Counted from the stretch's first letter, positions 44,185 through 56,319 are shown. The stretch is 64,000 nucleotides of DNA from Rosa chinensis (GCF_002994745.2 NC_037092.1:82504824-82568823), one strand, 5' to 3'. The notes: generated from the letters alone by a model not told the origin. Numbers and translations are program-made.

Positions 44185-44890
44185 GTGCATATACTAATTG
44201 TACATTGTAGCCCATTTTGCCCCTCGTGTCCAAAAGTGTAAATGACACTTGGGAGCGAGGCTTGTAAAACTGAAAATCAAAAAATATTGAGCCCAAAACC
44301 GAACCAAATCACAATGAAACTCGACAGGTTTTGATTTGTCCAAATTGAACTGAGTCGATTTGAATTGAATTTGTCCATAACATATTGTTTTTGGTTATAT
44401 GTCATGATCGCCTTAAATTCAATTATATATCTACAAACTCAGAAAAAGAGTTGGGAGTAGAATTTTGTGAAAATATCTTGTTATCATGCATATACATGTC
44501 ATACATGGTTGGCTATTTTACCCCACACATTCAAAGTACAAGGGCTCGAAGCAACTAGTGACACAATAGAGAAACTCACAAAATTGAGAATCGAAAAAAC
44601 AATTGAGCGCAAAACCAAATCAAACAAAAAAAAATAACCAAACCGAAGCTCAAAACATTGAACTAAACTCTAAAACGACATTTTGGGATATATGTCACAG
44701 TCGCCCTAAAGAAATTTCCTTTTCCATTTTATACCGACAAGTTCAGAAAGAGAGATGGGAGGAGAATTTGATAGAATAACTCTCCCTTTAGTTTAATTTT
44801 ATTGTGCATATATTCCTATTGTACTTTGTAGACCATTTTGCCCCTCGTGTACAAAGTGCCGTGGTTTGAAGCAACAAGTGATGGGAGCTT
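44185..44890. repeat. Three diverged tandem repeats of about 300 bp
   Basis: A unit with TGCATATA...TTGTACATTGTAG...TTTTGCCCCTCGTGTCCAAAAGT begins near 44186. A weaker copy starts near 44477 (GCATATACATGTCATACAT...TTTTACCCCACACATTCAAAGTAC...GAAGCAACTAGTGAC), and a third near 44802 (TGCATATATTCCTATTGTAC...TTTTGCCCCTCGTGTACAAAGTG...GAAGCAACAAGTGAT). The interior also repeats (GAGCCCAAAACCGAACCAAATC versus GAGCGCAAAACCAAATCAAA). Old duplication, no coding capacity. Confidence 0.65.
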
Positions 44891-45748
44891 TTTGCATTGT
44901 ACAAGTGGCACCATCCAAAAGAGAAAGAGACGGCTTTAGTTGGCTTGTGAAAATGGATTGGATAGGCTTTTTGCCTTTTAGTTGTTTTTCTAGTTCATCT
45001 GATAAAATGTCACACTAATAGTTAGTAGTGCTTCATTTTCCTTTTATTTATCTTCTCATATGATGTGGACGTGGGGTTTTGGATAATATCATATTTGTGG
45101 TTGACCTGAAAATTGACTAGTATCTGAATGGGCAAATTCAAGGTTTTATTCATCTAAATAATTCTAGATTTCCCCATTAATAATAGTTTGGAATTTACCC
45201 AAATTGTTCTTTTCCTTCTTAATTGTATATATCTTATTTATAACCAAATTAAAATCAAACATAAAAAAGAATAATCAAATTGCTCCAGACAGATGTAACT
45301 GTCCAAAAATCAGAAATATTTCAAAAAAAAATAGTCCAGACATGAAATAAATTCCAAGAGAAAAATTCCAACATATCCAAAATATTAGTTGGGCTGTTGG
45401 GACAGCTACTAAAGGTAACCGAAAGAAGAACAATTTTAATTGGGCCAACAACCACGGGCATCATGAACCCATTAATATATGAGGGATAGAGTTGTACCTA
45501 TAAGCAAGATGATGTTAGCAATGGGAAGAAGGGAAAAGTCAGCGGCAAATAGTCTTATGACTGTATTAATATTTAGAATACAGAAAGGCTGAAGATACAA
45601 CACACTGAAACCAGAAACTAAAAACAAACACAGGCCCAACACATAGAGGCCCTTAATTCTTCCAAACATAGAAGGGAAACAGATCAGCCGAGCCTTATTC
45701 AAGGAGGCGCACTCGGTTTGGCAGGTAGGTATGTATGGGTCTAAAGTC
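44891..45748. other. Interval downstream of the hemopexin gene
   Basis: AT-rich. A minus-strand frame (45472-46008) with hydrophobic stretches overlaps the hemopexin frame and looks like a shadow plus 3' sequence. Nothing else is recognised. The 3' untranslated region of the hemopexin gene should lie here. Confidence 0.35.
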
Positions 45749-46414
45749 TTAGAGTTCATCATGATCTTGGTTACGGCCAACATCATCAACACCAAGGCTA
45801 GAGTGATTGTGAACGTCAAGTCCATAGTTTTTGCTAGGCAAGATGGGTTGCAGAGATGGCCAATTGGGAAGGATCTTCTTGACGCCACCGATAATGTAGT
45901 CATTAGTGTTCCCAAGAGAAAAGTTGATGAGTGCGTAGGAATCTCTTTTGAATAGGTATGCCTCATTAGTCCTGCGCGAAGCAAACGCTGCCTCGATTCC
46001 ACTTGCAAAGATGGTGTTTCTCAAACCATGAAAGCTGTCAATGATGAGCTGGAGGTGGATGAGGCAGGCACTACCAGAACCGTAGTTTATAAGAGCATAT
46101 TGGTTGTCCTTGAAGAGGTAAGCTTCATATTTTGTTGCTGCCTCAAACGCAGCATCTATGTCGGTTGAAAACACAGTCGATTTGAAGAAGGGGAACATGG
46201 CACTGATGGTCATGGGGCCTTTGATTAACTTGTCATTTGTGGTGTCTGGTGCGAAGTTAATGTGTGCACAGAGATTCGCAGAGAAGATAAAGGCTTCATC
46301 CCAATCATGAGACCCGAAAGCACAGTCTATTCCATGTTCTGCAAAGGCAGTGCCTAAGAGGGATGGAAACCTATTGCAGATAAGAAGCGGTCCGTTCAAT
46401 GCCTTGTCGTTTGA
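45749..46414 (-). pseudogene. Albumin-2/hemopexin-like protein, 3' part, cut by Copia insertion
   Basis: The minus-strand frame reads hemopexin repeats in the style of plant albumin-2 (PA2): LLGTAFAEHGIDCAFGSHDW, DEAFIFSANLCAHINFAP, STDIDAAFEAATKYEAYLFK and IFASGIEAAFASRRTNEAYL, each with the D/E-A-A/C-F and Y/I-x-F/L-F features of a propeller blade. Parts of about three to four blades remain. The family is seed or vegetative cytosolic protein binding spermine and haem in legumes. The frame is undamaged but its start is missing: at 46415 the LTR of a Copia element begins, and no upstream part is found beyond that element. The C-terminal tail after SLQPILP is longer than usual. Confidence 0.82.
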
Positions 46415-46591
46415 GTAGAAAATAAGAATTCGATGTGTTTGTTATGTTTCAATACAATACAATTCATCTCCAAAATAGGAGGATTATAAAGAGATACAAG
46501 AGAAACCCTAATAGGAAAATATCTTCTATAACTATACATAAAACGTAATCTATACCTACAAGGAAAGTAAATATTTACAAAATATTCTACA
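46415..46591 (-). repeat. 3' LTR of the second Copia element (complete)
   Basis: 177 bp, TGTAGAATATTTTG... on the minus strand to ...TTATTTTCTAC. Matches 51190-51345 except that the latter is truncated. Confidence 0.8.
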
Positions 46592-46866
46592 CTCCCCCTC
46601 AAGTTGGTGCATAAATGTCGATCATGCCCAACTTGTCAATTGAGTTGTCAAACACTTTTCTTGACACTCTTTTCGTAAGAACATCTGCTAATTGATCTTC
46701 TGTATGCACAAAAGGGAAACAGATAATCTTCAGTCCAGGTTTTCCTTAATGAAATGTTGATCTACTTCCACATGCTTAGTCCGATCATGTTGAACAAGAT
46801 TACGAGCAATTTCAATAGCAGACGTGCTATCACAATGCAAGTCCATAGGTTTCTGGAGTTTAAAAC

Positions 46867-48125
46867 TCAAATAGCTTTCAACACGTTACGAATCCACAAC
46901 ATCTCACAAACTCCATGTGTCATACCTCGAAACTCAGCTCCAGCACTTGACCTAGCGACAACCTTCTGTTTCTTGCTGTGCCAAGTCACAAGGTTTCCTC
47001 CAACAAATGTAAAATATCCAGATGTGGATCGTCTTTCTGTCTTATCACCAGCCCAGTTTGCATCCGTGTACCCCACAACTTCCAACTCATCCTTTTTTTT
47101 TTTTTTGCAAACAACAAACCTCTTCTAGGTGCCATCTTAAGATATCACAAAATACGATACACTGCATCCATATGCTCTTCACTGGGACAATGCATAAACT
47201 GACTAACCACACTCACAGCATAAAAAATATTAGGCCTAGTGTAAGAAAGATAAATAAGCCTCCCTACTAGACGTTGATACCTTCCTTTATCAGTTGGAAC
47301 CTGATCTAGATAGATGGCAAGGTTGTGGTTCATCTCGATCGGTGTCTCAATAGGGTTGCAGTCCAGCATCCCGGTCTCAGCTAACAAGTCAAGTACATAC
47401 TTACATTGAGACAAAGAAATTCCCTTCTTAGATCTTACGACTTCAATTCCAAGAAAGTACTTCAATTGGCCAAGGTCCTTCATCTCAAATTCCTTAGAAA
47501 GATACTTTTGTAGGGCCTCCATCTCTTTTAGATCATCCCCTGTGACAATCATATCATCAACATATACTATCAAAGCGGTAATCTTACCCTGACTACGCTT
47601 GATGAACAAGGTATGATCCGATTTGCTTTTTCTATATCCGAACATCCTCATAGACTTGGAGAATCTTCCAAACCAAGCTCTAGGAGACTCTTTCAAACCA
47701 TACAGAGATTTCTTCAACTTACAAACCTTGCCAATATTGCAAGGCATATTTTTGACTCCTGGCGGCATGTCCATATACACTTCTTCCTCCAAATTTCCAT
47801 TGAGGAAAGCATTCTTCACATCAAATTGATGTAGAGGCCAATCTTTAGTCGCTTCAAGTGAAATCAATATTCGAATAGTATTGTTCTTTGCTACAGGGGA
47901 AAATGTCTCTTCATAATCAATTCCATAGCGTTGAGTGTATCCTTTGGCAACTAATCTGGCTTTGCACCTGTCAATGCTCCCATCAGCTTTCAGTTTTACT
48001 GTAAACACCCATCGACATCCAACAGTCTTCTTTCTAGCAAGCATAGTCACAATATACCAAGTCAAGTTTTTCTGCAACGCCTCTAGTTCTTCATTCATTT
48101 CTTGAGTCCATTTAGGATCCGCCAA
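46867..48125 (-). pseudogene. Copia reverse transcriptase and RNase H
   Basis: On the minus strand: VGCRWVFTVKLKADGSIDRC, LVAKGYTQRYGIDYEETFSP, FDVKNAFLNGNLEEEVYMD, and ALIVYVDDMIVTGDD with catalytic YVDD, then RNase H with GYTDANWAGDKTERRSTSGY. RT spans 47145-48125 as one open frame, RNase H 46867-47085. They are separated by a TGA at 47145-47147 and a 15-base T run (47090-47106) that shifts or pads the frame. Confidence 0.88.
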
Positions 48126-48289
48126 GCCTCCTGTACACTACTAGGAATAGATGCAGTGGATAATTGATCAACAACAAGTGTATGTGACCCAAACAACCTA
48201 TGGTTAGACATGTAATTAGCTATAGGATACTTGACTTTAGTTTTGATGTCTAGTTCATATTGTTTCTTAGGAATACCCTTGGTAGCCCT

Positions 48290-50392
48290 CTATGACTTCC
48301 TAGACTCAATACCTACCCCATATGATTTATTCGAAATTAAATGTACCTGTGGAGGAGCATTCGCAGCAGATTCTTCAGTTGACGATGTAGAGAAGGGGAA
48401 GAACTCTGATAGATGAGAACTCTGAGTTATAATTTCTTCATTAGGTGTATCACGGCTGGGCTGTTCAATGGGTAACTCGGCAGTTTGTGATGTTTCATAT
48501 ATTCCCAGACCCATTGAGGCGTCGTTGTCAATCTCAAGAGGAGTGCCAATTTCCTGGTGTGTAGCACGTTCTTGGTTCAATAGGTGGAGGTCACTTTGGG
48601 AATGCATATTAACGTCTTGGGGTGCTACGTCAGTTTCGTCTTGGTATGCTACGTCAGTATCTTTTGACAATTGGCTAGTCACATCAATGCTAGTCAGTTG
48701 GTAAGGTTGTCGGCTGGACCCCACTATTTTGCTGCAACTTCTGTCCTCATTGACCGAGCCAACATGGATGGGGCCCCCACCAACCGGGCCGACACCAGCT
48801 CTGTCTTTGCAGGTTGCGGACCCCACTGGTCCACCGACCGGGCCAATTAGTCCACCTTCGCCAGATTTCTTTTCTTTTCCTACTGCCCCATCTTTTTCCT
48901 TTTCTTTTCCTACTGCCCCATCTTTTGTGGCTTCTTTTTCTGGTATTTGAGAATTCCCAATGCCAAATCTTGATTCCAAAGCTTCTAATTTTTTGAATTC
49001 TTCAAATGCAAATAAATCCCGAGGATTTCCTTCACAGTTTCTCTCCCTCTGAAGGGAAGACTTGGAAACTCTCCCTGAATAATAAGGCTTAGATTCGCGA
49101 AACACAACATCAAGAGAAACATACATAGTACCAGTAAGAGGATCATAACATCGATAACCCTTTTTGAATTCTGCATAACCAACAAATAGACACTTAAGGG
49201 CACAGGGATCAAGCTTGCTGCGTTGAGGCTTGGGAATATGAACATAGGCTACACATCCAAACACGCGAGGTTCAAGATTTGGTAGCGACGGAAGTGACAG
49301 AAGTTTTTGAAGTTTCTGCTGAGGATTTTGAAATTCAATTACCTGAGAAGGAGTACAATTAATGAGGTAAGCAGTGGACTTCACAGCTTCTCCCCAATAT
49401 TCACGAGGTACATGCATGCCAAATAAAGAGGCACAGACAACTTCAAGTAACTATCGATTCTTCCTTTCTGCCAATCCATTCTGTTGAGGAGTATATGAGG
49501 TAGAAGTCTGATGTCGAATTCCATGAGATTACATAAACTCCTGCATAGGACCATTAATATATTCTCCGCCATTGTCAGATTGGAAAACTCGAATATCATG
49601 TTGGTATTGTGTAGACACCATCTTGTGAAACTCTCTGAACATGGAACACACATCACTCTTGTTCTTCAGTAAAGATACCCAAGTCATACTAGTACAATCA
49701 TCAATAAAAGTCACATAATATCGAGCTCCAGAGAAAGAAGGGATCTTGGCAGGACCCTAAACATCAAAATGAATTTTCATAAACGGAATGGGACTTCTAT
49801 TGAGACTAGGTGAATATGAAATTCGATGACTTTTAGCCAGTTCACATACATCACAATGAAAATCTGAATCACTAACAACCGAAAATAAATGAGGTTGTAG
49901 TTTCTTAAGATAACCAAAAGACAGATGACCCAAACGATGATGCCACAGCCACACTATTTCCTTAGCATTCTCTACTCCATTGACCTGATTCACTTGTCCT
50001 AACAGCTGTTGCTCTCCACTTGCTGTCAGATCCAAGTAGTAGAGTTTCCCCCTTCTAACACCATAACCAAGAATCCGCCGAGTCAGAATGTCCTGAAACA
50101 CACAGAAAGAGGGATAAAATGTCACAATACATGCTAGTGCTAGGATAATCTGGTTATTAGATAGGAGATTATATGCTAATGAAGGGACAACAAATACAGA
50201 GTCAAGGGTTAACGTGTCAGATAGGACAATAGAGCCTTCTTCGGTTACCAAAGTTGGAGTACCATCAGCAGTAGAAATAATATTTTGAGAGGAAGGTTTC
50301 ATCTTTTTCAAGAGCCTAGGATCATTAGTCATATGGTCAGATGCACCTGTATAAATTATCCAAGAACTATTCACAGATACCTTACTCCTCAT
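48290..50392 (-). pseudogene. Copia protease end, GAG-pre-integrase and integrase, with stops
   Basis: Minus-strand order: protease-like WIIYTGASDHMTNDPRLL (D changed to Y-T-G-A-S in WIIYTGAS), LWHHRLGHLSFGYL (GAG-pre-integrase), CDVCELAKSHR, then integrase with FIDDCTSMTWVSLLKNKS and FQSDNGGEYINGPMQ, followed by YTPQQNGLAERKNR and a long C-terminal linker. In-frame stops lie at 49757-49759, 49529-49531 and about 49453. The linker holds two copies of a KEKDGAVGKEKK-type repeat (48880-48930). Confidence 0.85.
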
Positions 50393-51062
50393 ACCTGACT
50401 GTGCTACATTAGCAGAGGCATTAGATGGTTACTCTCCCTCTGCAATAGCCACGGTAGCTTTTCCAAGGCTCATTCGCGGTTTCTTGGTGAAATCCCACCA
50501 ATCAGGATAGCCAATTACTTCATACCACCGTTGCTTGCTATGACCCAAATTTCCACAAAGCGGACACTTTGTATTTGCATATGGATTCGTTTTACCTAGA
50601 GGGCGGCGTGGTGGAGGAGTTCAGAAGCCTGAGGGAGGACCCTGTTTGATGATTGTAGGCATGTTGTGGAGTGCAAGGGTGGCAGCGTCGTCTTCTATGA
50701 GGTAGAAAGCGAAGGCCTGCACGTGACCAATAAAGAGTGCAACAGGTCTTGTCGGCTAGAGTAGTGTAGCAGAGGAAGACAAGTGCAGTAGAGGAAGGCA
50801 AGTGATGTTAATTAAACGTGCAGCAGAGGTCTTGTCAGCTAGAGTTAATTAAACAAAATTGCAACAAGCCTTGTGATGATAATTAAACAATGCAGCAGCA
50901 GGACACGTAGGCCAATACTTCAACCAAACTAATGCCTTGTGATGATAATTAAACAATGCGGGAATAAAATAATTTTCAAGGATTGTTTCAGACTTCGAGA
51001 TTTCGGTATTTGGGAATAGCTTGATTTCAATGGTTTGTGATGTTTGACTGGATTCGGGTTTT
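50393..51062 (-). other. Copia gag remnant and unrelated spacer
   Basis: A zinc-knuckle-like CPLCGNLGHSKQRW lies near 50530-50580, where the last cysteine is replaced by W. The rest of gag is missing. Between 50600 and 51060 there is spacer with two copies of a 26-bp sequence, GCCTTGTGATGATAATTAAA followed by CAATGC (50868-50893 and 50934-50959). Confidence 0.55.
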
Positions 51063-51063
51063 T

Positions 51064-51180
51064 AGGTTCAAAAGAGTACAGTGCAGGTTCAAAGGACTGA
51101 ACCAGTTCAGGTTCAAAAGACTGAACCCGTTCAGGTTCAAAGGACTGAACCCATTTAGGTTCAAAGGACTGAATCCGTTC
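51064..51180 (-). repeat. 24-bp minisatellite beside the Copia primer-binding site
   Basis: AGGTTCAAAGGACTGAACC plus five bases recurs at 51085, 51109, 51133 and 51157, with a degenerate copy at 51064. It lies directly inside the 5' LTR, ending 2-3 bases before the primer-binding site. On the minus strand it would read as repeats of QSFEPxxV. Confidence 0.85.
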
Positions 51181-51189
51181 TGATACCAA

Positions 51190-51345
51190 GTAGAAAATAA
51201 GAATTCGATGTGTTTGTTATGTTTCAATACAATACAATTCATCTCCAAAATAGGAGGATTATAAAGAGATACAAGAGAAATCCTAATAGGAAAATATCTC
51301 CTATAACTATACATAAAACGTAGTCTATACCTATAAGGAAATTAT
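51190..51345 (-). repeat. 5' LTR of the second Copia element (truncated)
   Basis: Identical in order to 46415-46563 with a few changes, then breaks off at ATAAGGAAA and continues as unrelated TTATTGAAATGAAG. Confidence 0.8.
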
Positions 51346-51384
51346 TGAAATGAAGATTTATAGAGTAATTATTGAAATGACTAA

Positions 51385-53280
51385 GGGGGGTGTATTGTAG
51401 TTGGATTTTAGTGGATTTTTTTTAAGTGATAGATTTCAATAGATTTTATGAGTTTATTGATTTGTAAAGACTTTTCAATAGATTTGTAAAAATTTTCAGG
51501 ATTTTATATAAATAGATTCTTATAGACTTTTTCTGATTTGTATAAACTTTTTGCTGGAATTTATGGATTTTGATGGAGTGTTTTTGTTGGCCCAAGACCA
51601 AAAGAGTGAGAAAAAAAAAACAAAAAGAAACAAAAAAGGAAATCGAGACGAGATGGAGAGCAGAGAGTGGGTATGGTTTATCAAATTTTCTGATGGTTTA
51701 TCAAAAGCTTCTTTTTTCTTCATCTTCTTTTGAGTAGACCATCATGTATTCCCTATATTTTTTAATTCTGCTAGTCAATATGAACAAATTCAAAGAACCA
51801 AGAATGGTTTATATTATGCCTGCATTATGTTGAAAAATACCAAAACATAAAAGAAAAGAAAAAATTGTACTAATACCATTGTAAAACAAGCGTATACACT
51901 AGAAAACAAAAAAACAAAAAACAAAACAAAACTTGGAAATCCTGCATCTTCAAACAATCATAATTGTTCTGCTGCATTATTGCCTTCAACAACGGGTGGA
52001 GGATTGGGTTCAGGATCAGGTGCAGGTCTTGCATCTCTCCACATATGATTAGCTATCTCCATTCTCCAATCATTAGCTTCCTCTCTTTGTTGGTCTTGGG
52101 TTTGGAATTCATCTTCCGGATCTTCTTCATGTTCATAATCTTCTTCATCCTCCGGTTCAACAGGAAATAAATCAGAACGACATTCCTTACGAAGAAAGTT
52201 GTGAAGTCCTGCACAAGCCAACACTAGCTCCGCTTGTGTCTTAAATGGGAATGGAGGTGCAGTCTTGAATATTGTGAAACGGGATTTAAGTACTCCAAAT
52301 ATTCTCTCAACTACGTTTCTCAAGGAAGCATGACGAAGATTGAATAACTCACGCGCATTTTAAGGGTGGCGACCCTGACCACTGAACTCTTTGAGATGAT
52401 AGCGGACGCCTCTAATAGGTGCTAAGAAACCATGTCTATTTGCAAATCCAGCATCCACCAATAAAAATATACCTAGTTAGACATGAGGTTAGAATTAGGA
52501 GACTACGTTGAATTAAAAAAAAAAAAAACTTATGAGCTAATAAAATTTAGGGATAGGGTATAGTACCTGGAGGTAACTTAAGCCTATTTCTCCTTGTCAA
52601 TGCATCATTTAGTACTCTTGAATCATGAGCTGAACCTTCCCACCCACTGAGCACATAAATGAATTCCAAGTCAAAGTTAGTAGCAGCCAATACATTTTGT
52701 GATGTTTTTCCATATCTGTTTCGGTATGCGCTTATCTCAGGTCCCTTCACCATTGCTGGAATATGTGTCCCATCAATTGCTCCTATACAGTCCTAAAATT
52801 CAAAAAAAACAAAAAAAGTAATTAGCTTACACAAATGATTATATACTAAAATTAATAAAACTTGCACTATTTACCTTAAAGTAAGGATAAAACCTTGTAC
52901 TTTCTCTTATTTTAGCTTGCACAGACACAGGTTTGACCATTAGCTCTGGAGCTAACGTATTCAATGCTTTAAGAACTTTATTGAAGCTTCTGCTACAAGT
53001 GTAATGAGAGCGACGAAATGTCAAGATAGCCTGCGAATATCGATTATTTTGCCCAATAGTGAGTAGAAAAATTGCAAGCATTTCTTCGATGCAAATATGT
53101 CTTGTGTCTCGAAGAAGTGTTTTCTGTCTGATAATACTGCATAGTTTTCGAAACACATCAGGAAACATTCTGTACACACGTCTAAACACTCTAGGGTCTT
53201 CATCTAAAATCTTGTTTATATATAGGGGCCGTGACCACTTACCCAATTTCAGCATGAACATTGCCCACTTACTCCACTAA
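51385..53280 (-). mobile_element. PIF/Harbinger DNA transposon, transposase broken, right end not found
   Basis: The left end GGGGGGTGTATTGTAGTTGG (51385) is preceded by TAA, the typical 3-bp target of Harbinger elements. On the minus strand, exons of the DDE transposase are read: RVFRRVYRMFPDVFRKLCSI and CIEEMLAIFLLTIGQN (52860-53260), SAYRNRYGKTSQNVLAATNF and GWEGSAHDSRVLNDAL (52547-52753), VDAGFANRHGFLAPIRGVRY (about 52410-52480) and LRNVVERIFGVLKSRFTIFK (52220-52323). Introns lie near 52770-52870 and 52480-52545. One TAA stop at 52360-52362 breaks the last exon. The accompanying Myb-like frame is not seen, nor the matching inverted repeat on the right. Confidence 0.85.
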
Positions 53281-53524
53281 GAGTTTGCTTTCATCTTATT
53301 GCCATCAACAAAATTTTTGCAGTACAATTTTGCTCTAAGGTACGCAGCTGTACCAATACTAAAACCCAGAAATTTTGTTCTTTTGCAATCAGTATTATAT
53401 ATGTTTGGATATTGAATTGGGTTTGCTGATAGCCTTGTTGAGGCCTATATATGTGATTGCACTAGATGGTTGATTGATTTTGTGTTTTGATTGAGTATAT
53501 GTTTTCTTGTTGCTGTGTTGTTTG
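53281..53524. other. Short interval without recognised feature
   Basis: AT-rich, nothing recognised. It ends with GTTTG, the target duplication of the solo LTR. Confidence 0.5.
53520..53524. repeat. Left GTTTG target duplication of the solo LTR
   Basis: GTTTG before TGTAACG, matching 56320-56324. Confidence 0.85.
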
Positions 53525-56319
53525 TGTAACGTCCCAAACCTAAATTTATCAGTTTACTAGTCATTCGGACAGTAAACGATAATTTGTTTTACTTTTACTC
53601 TTTTTCGGTAACTTTAGTGACCCTAAAAGTCGACTTTTTGTTCGGATCAGAATTTGAGAAAGTTTTCTTCACGGAAGTTGTAGATGACGTTAAACCAAGC
53701 GCGTGCATATGTGGTACGTAAAAATCGGAGCTCGTATACGAAAGTTATAAGCAAAAATGTGAATGTTACTGTTCATGATAACTTTCTATATATATAGAAA
53801 GTTACTGTGGTAGATTTCCATTTCCGAAAATCTACCTTCTCTCTCCTCTCCCCTGAACTCTCTTCTTTCCCTTTCGGGTCCTTCTTCCTCCCTTCGATTC
53901 CGCGCATTCCGACTACCAACCGGCGTGCAGCCGACCACCACAAGAGCTCCTCCCTCCCCTCTGCACCCTAGTAGCCTTAGGTTGTGGCGATTTGGCCAAG
54001 AAACCTTGAATCGAAGCAAAGTTCCTCATAGGTGCAGTTTGGCTTTTTCCGGCAAATCTTCCATTTCCGGCCGTTTCCGACCACCAAATTGGGACCGTAG
54101 GAGCGCCTTGAGCCGGCGAACGTTTCCCCTAAGGCCTCTTGCTCCGATTTGCATCGTGGAGGTCGAATCGACGAAGAACATCCTAGGGTCCGAAGCTTGA
54201 TTTTTGGGTTTTCTTCATCGGCATAATCCGAGCTCTTAAAGGTAAAATTGGGACTTGTTGCAGTTGAGAAATTTGTTGGGTTTGTTGTTTTGCAGCTACT
54301 GTCAATTTTTGGTGGACATCGGAGGTGGTGGCCGCCGGCGCGTGGGTCCCACACGCCGCCACTGTGGGTGGCGTGTGGAGGCGTGTTGGGCTGTGTTTTA
54401 ATTCCAGTTTTTAGCCCATTAAATCCTATAAATATTGTAGAGCTTGTATACGAAATTTGGTGAATTTTGGAGAAGTTTGGAATTAATTATGAATTTTTGA
54501 AGTTTAGGGTTTCGATTATCGAATTACGAGAATTCGGCCGTCAGATATCTCTCGGTTCTGCCTTGGAACCTTTAAATAAACGAATTGGTATTAGTGGTAT
54601 AATTTGGGTTGCATCCAAGGAGAAGTGGCGATGTAATTATGAGGAATTGATTTAGGAATCGTATTAATTTGTTGAATAACTATTCACGGAATATAATTGT
54701 GTACAGGGCGATGTACCGAGCTATTGCTCGACGAAGGAACTCGTATGCGTGATCGCCTGAATAGTACTGTGAGTGGACTTTTGTTCTTAAATAATGATGC
54801 ATGCATTTAATTCTTGAATTAGTGCTCTATTTAATTATCATATTATCTTCTGAGCATAGGATTGTTTAAAATTTTGATTTATCTCGTGGAATTACTTTCA
54901 TTGACGATTTTCATGAAGTGATTATGAATTATTCCGGTTGTGATTTTCGGACATTAATTTTGTTATGCTCGGATTTGAAATTATGATTTATGTTGTTTTT
55001 CAATAAAGTATTTTACAGGGTATTTTCCAAAATGGAATATTAGTTCATTATTGAACTTCCTTGCTTATTCATTATTGACCCGAGAATATTTTGGCGTGTG
55101 GGACATGCCGTTGATTTATTGATCTTTCCTATTTATTTATCGACTTTCGATTTTGGCATTGGGAATGCCTTGATGATGATTTTAGAATTGGTTTTGTTTC
55201 GGTTTACGGGGATTACGATTTATTACTATTTCTCGCCTTTTTGCTATTGATTTGGAGATACTTTTGGCGTGTGGGACACGTCGTTGGAAATTCTTTTACG
55301 AGAGATGGGGGAAGCCTTATGTATTTTGGATTTACTGGATTTTCGTTTATGTTTCCCTGTGCCATACTGAAGGGTGATTTTATCATGCTAGCATTGATTT
55401 TTCCGCCTTTGTGGTGCGGTGATGGGATCACCGTAGCCCTCCGCCTTTGTGGCACAGGTTACTGTCTCTGTGACAGTAATTCTGTAGCCCGGTATCCTAT
55501 CGCTACACTTAGTGGCGTAAGGGTATATTACGGGAGTAATGGGAGTACTTTAGCCTGGGAGGCTATCACCCGAGCCTGAGAGGCTCATTCGTATGGCTAT
55601 CATCTTCCCCTACTTATACTATTTTTGACTAGCGGGGACTAGTCTGAGTTTTCTTAACCAGCGGGGTTGGTCTTATATTTTCGAGTATTGAAATTTCAAT
55701 CTTTTACTCTGTTGTTGTGGCTAGCAGGGCTAGTCGGTTTTCTGAAGTTCAACGTTTTTCGGATTATTTTCTTTAGTGTTTTATAAATGTTGCATGCATC
55801 CGGATTTTATATATATATCGAAAAATGTGGGAAAGTATGAAGTTTTATTTTGTTTTATTCATATTAAATTATTTATTTTTATCCACTCACGCTAACGTGT
55901 TTTTCAATTACTTTCCCCTGGGCCCTTCGGTTTCAAATGCCCAGTTTGCAGGCGAAATTAGTTGAGGTCGAGCGTACATTGGAGTTGAGGCATAGACAAC
56001 AGTGTGGCTTCCGCGTTTTTATTTGATTTAGGTTTTCCTTGATCACCCTTGCTATTAGATTTGCTCTGATTACCTGAGGAAATTAATGTTATTTAAGTTG
56101 TGTTTTGTGTCATATGATTTTGGTTGATGTTGTTTGGGGGAGCAGGGTGGCTCCAGGAGAATAAGGATGGGTGATTTAGAAGTGTAAATTTTCTTTCTAC
56201 AGGTTTTGGGTTGTCCACTTTAGGGGAAGTTCTGCCAAATTTTTGGCAAAATTTCTTCTAAGGTGGGCCCCGCAGGTCCACTTCGGATTTCAGGGTGAAA
56301 TCCAGGGCGGGTCCTGTCA
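53525..56319 (+). mobile_element. Solo LTR of a Gypsy (Tekay/Del-like) element
   Basis: A 2,795-bp unit begins TGTAACGTCCC (53525) and ends GGGCGGGTCCTGTCA (56319), flanked by GTTTG on each side (53520-53524 and 56320-56324). LTRs starting TGTAACGTCCC and of this length belong to Tekay/Del-type chromoviruses. No internal region is present, so the element was reduced by recombination between its LTRs. A TATA-like TATATATAGAAAG stands at about 53789-53802. Internal repeats such as GGCGTGTGGGACA (55092, 55264) and AGCGGGG/AGCAGGGCTAGTC (55632-55732) occur. The short open frames within are not considered genes. Confidence 0.9.

Larger units (their letters stand above)
46415..51345 (-). mobile_element. 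Second Copia retrotransposon, minus strand, inserted in the hemopexin gene
   Basis: The two LTR copies share GTAGAAAATAAGAATTCGAT and onwards (46415 and 51190). The 3' LTR is complete (46415-46591) and next to a polypurine tract (minus strand CTTGAGGGGGAG). The 5' LTR (51190-51345) lacks about the last 29 bp of its outer end. A primer-binding site of the initiator tRNA type (CTTGGTATCAGA, 51181-51190) follows. Integrase, RT and RNase H are recognisable but broken; most of gag is missing. No target duplication can be checked because the outer end is lost. Confidence 0.88.

Noticed and set aside
45472..46008. Minus-strand frame with hydrophobic stretches
   Set aside because: Overlaps the hemopexin frame in another phase and is not recognised; treated as a shadow plus 3' flank.
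53786..55579. Several open frames inside the solo LTR
   Set aside because: They lie within a non-coding LTR and show no domain.
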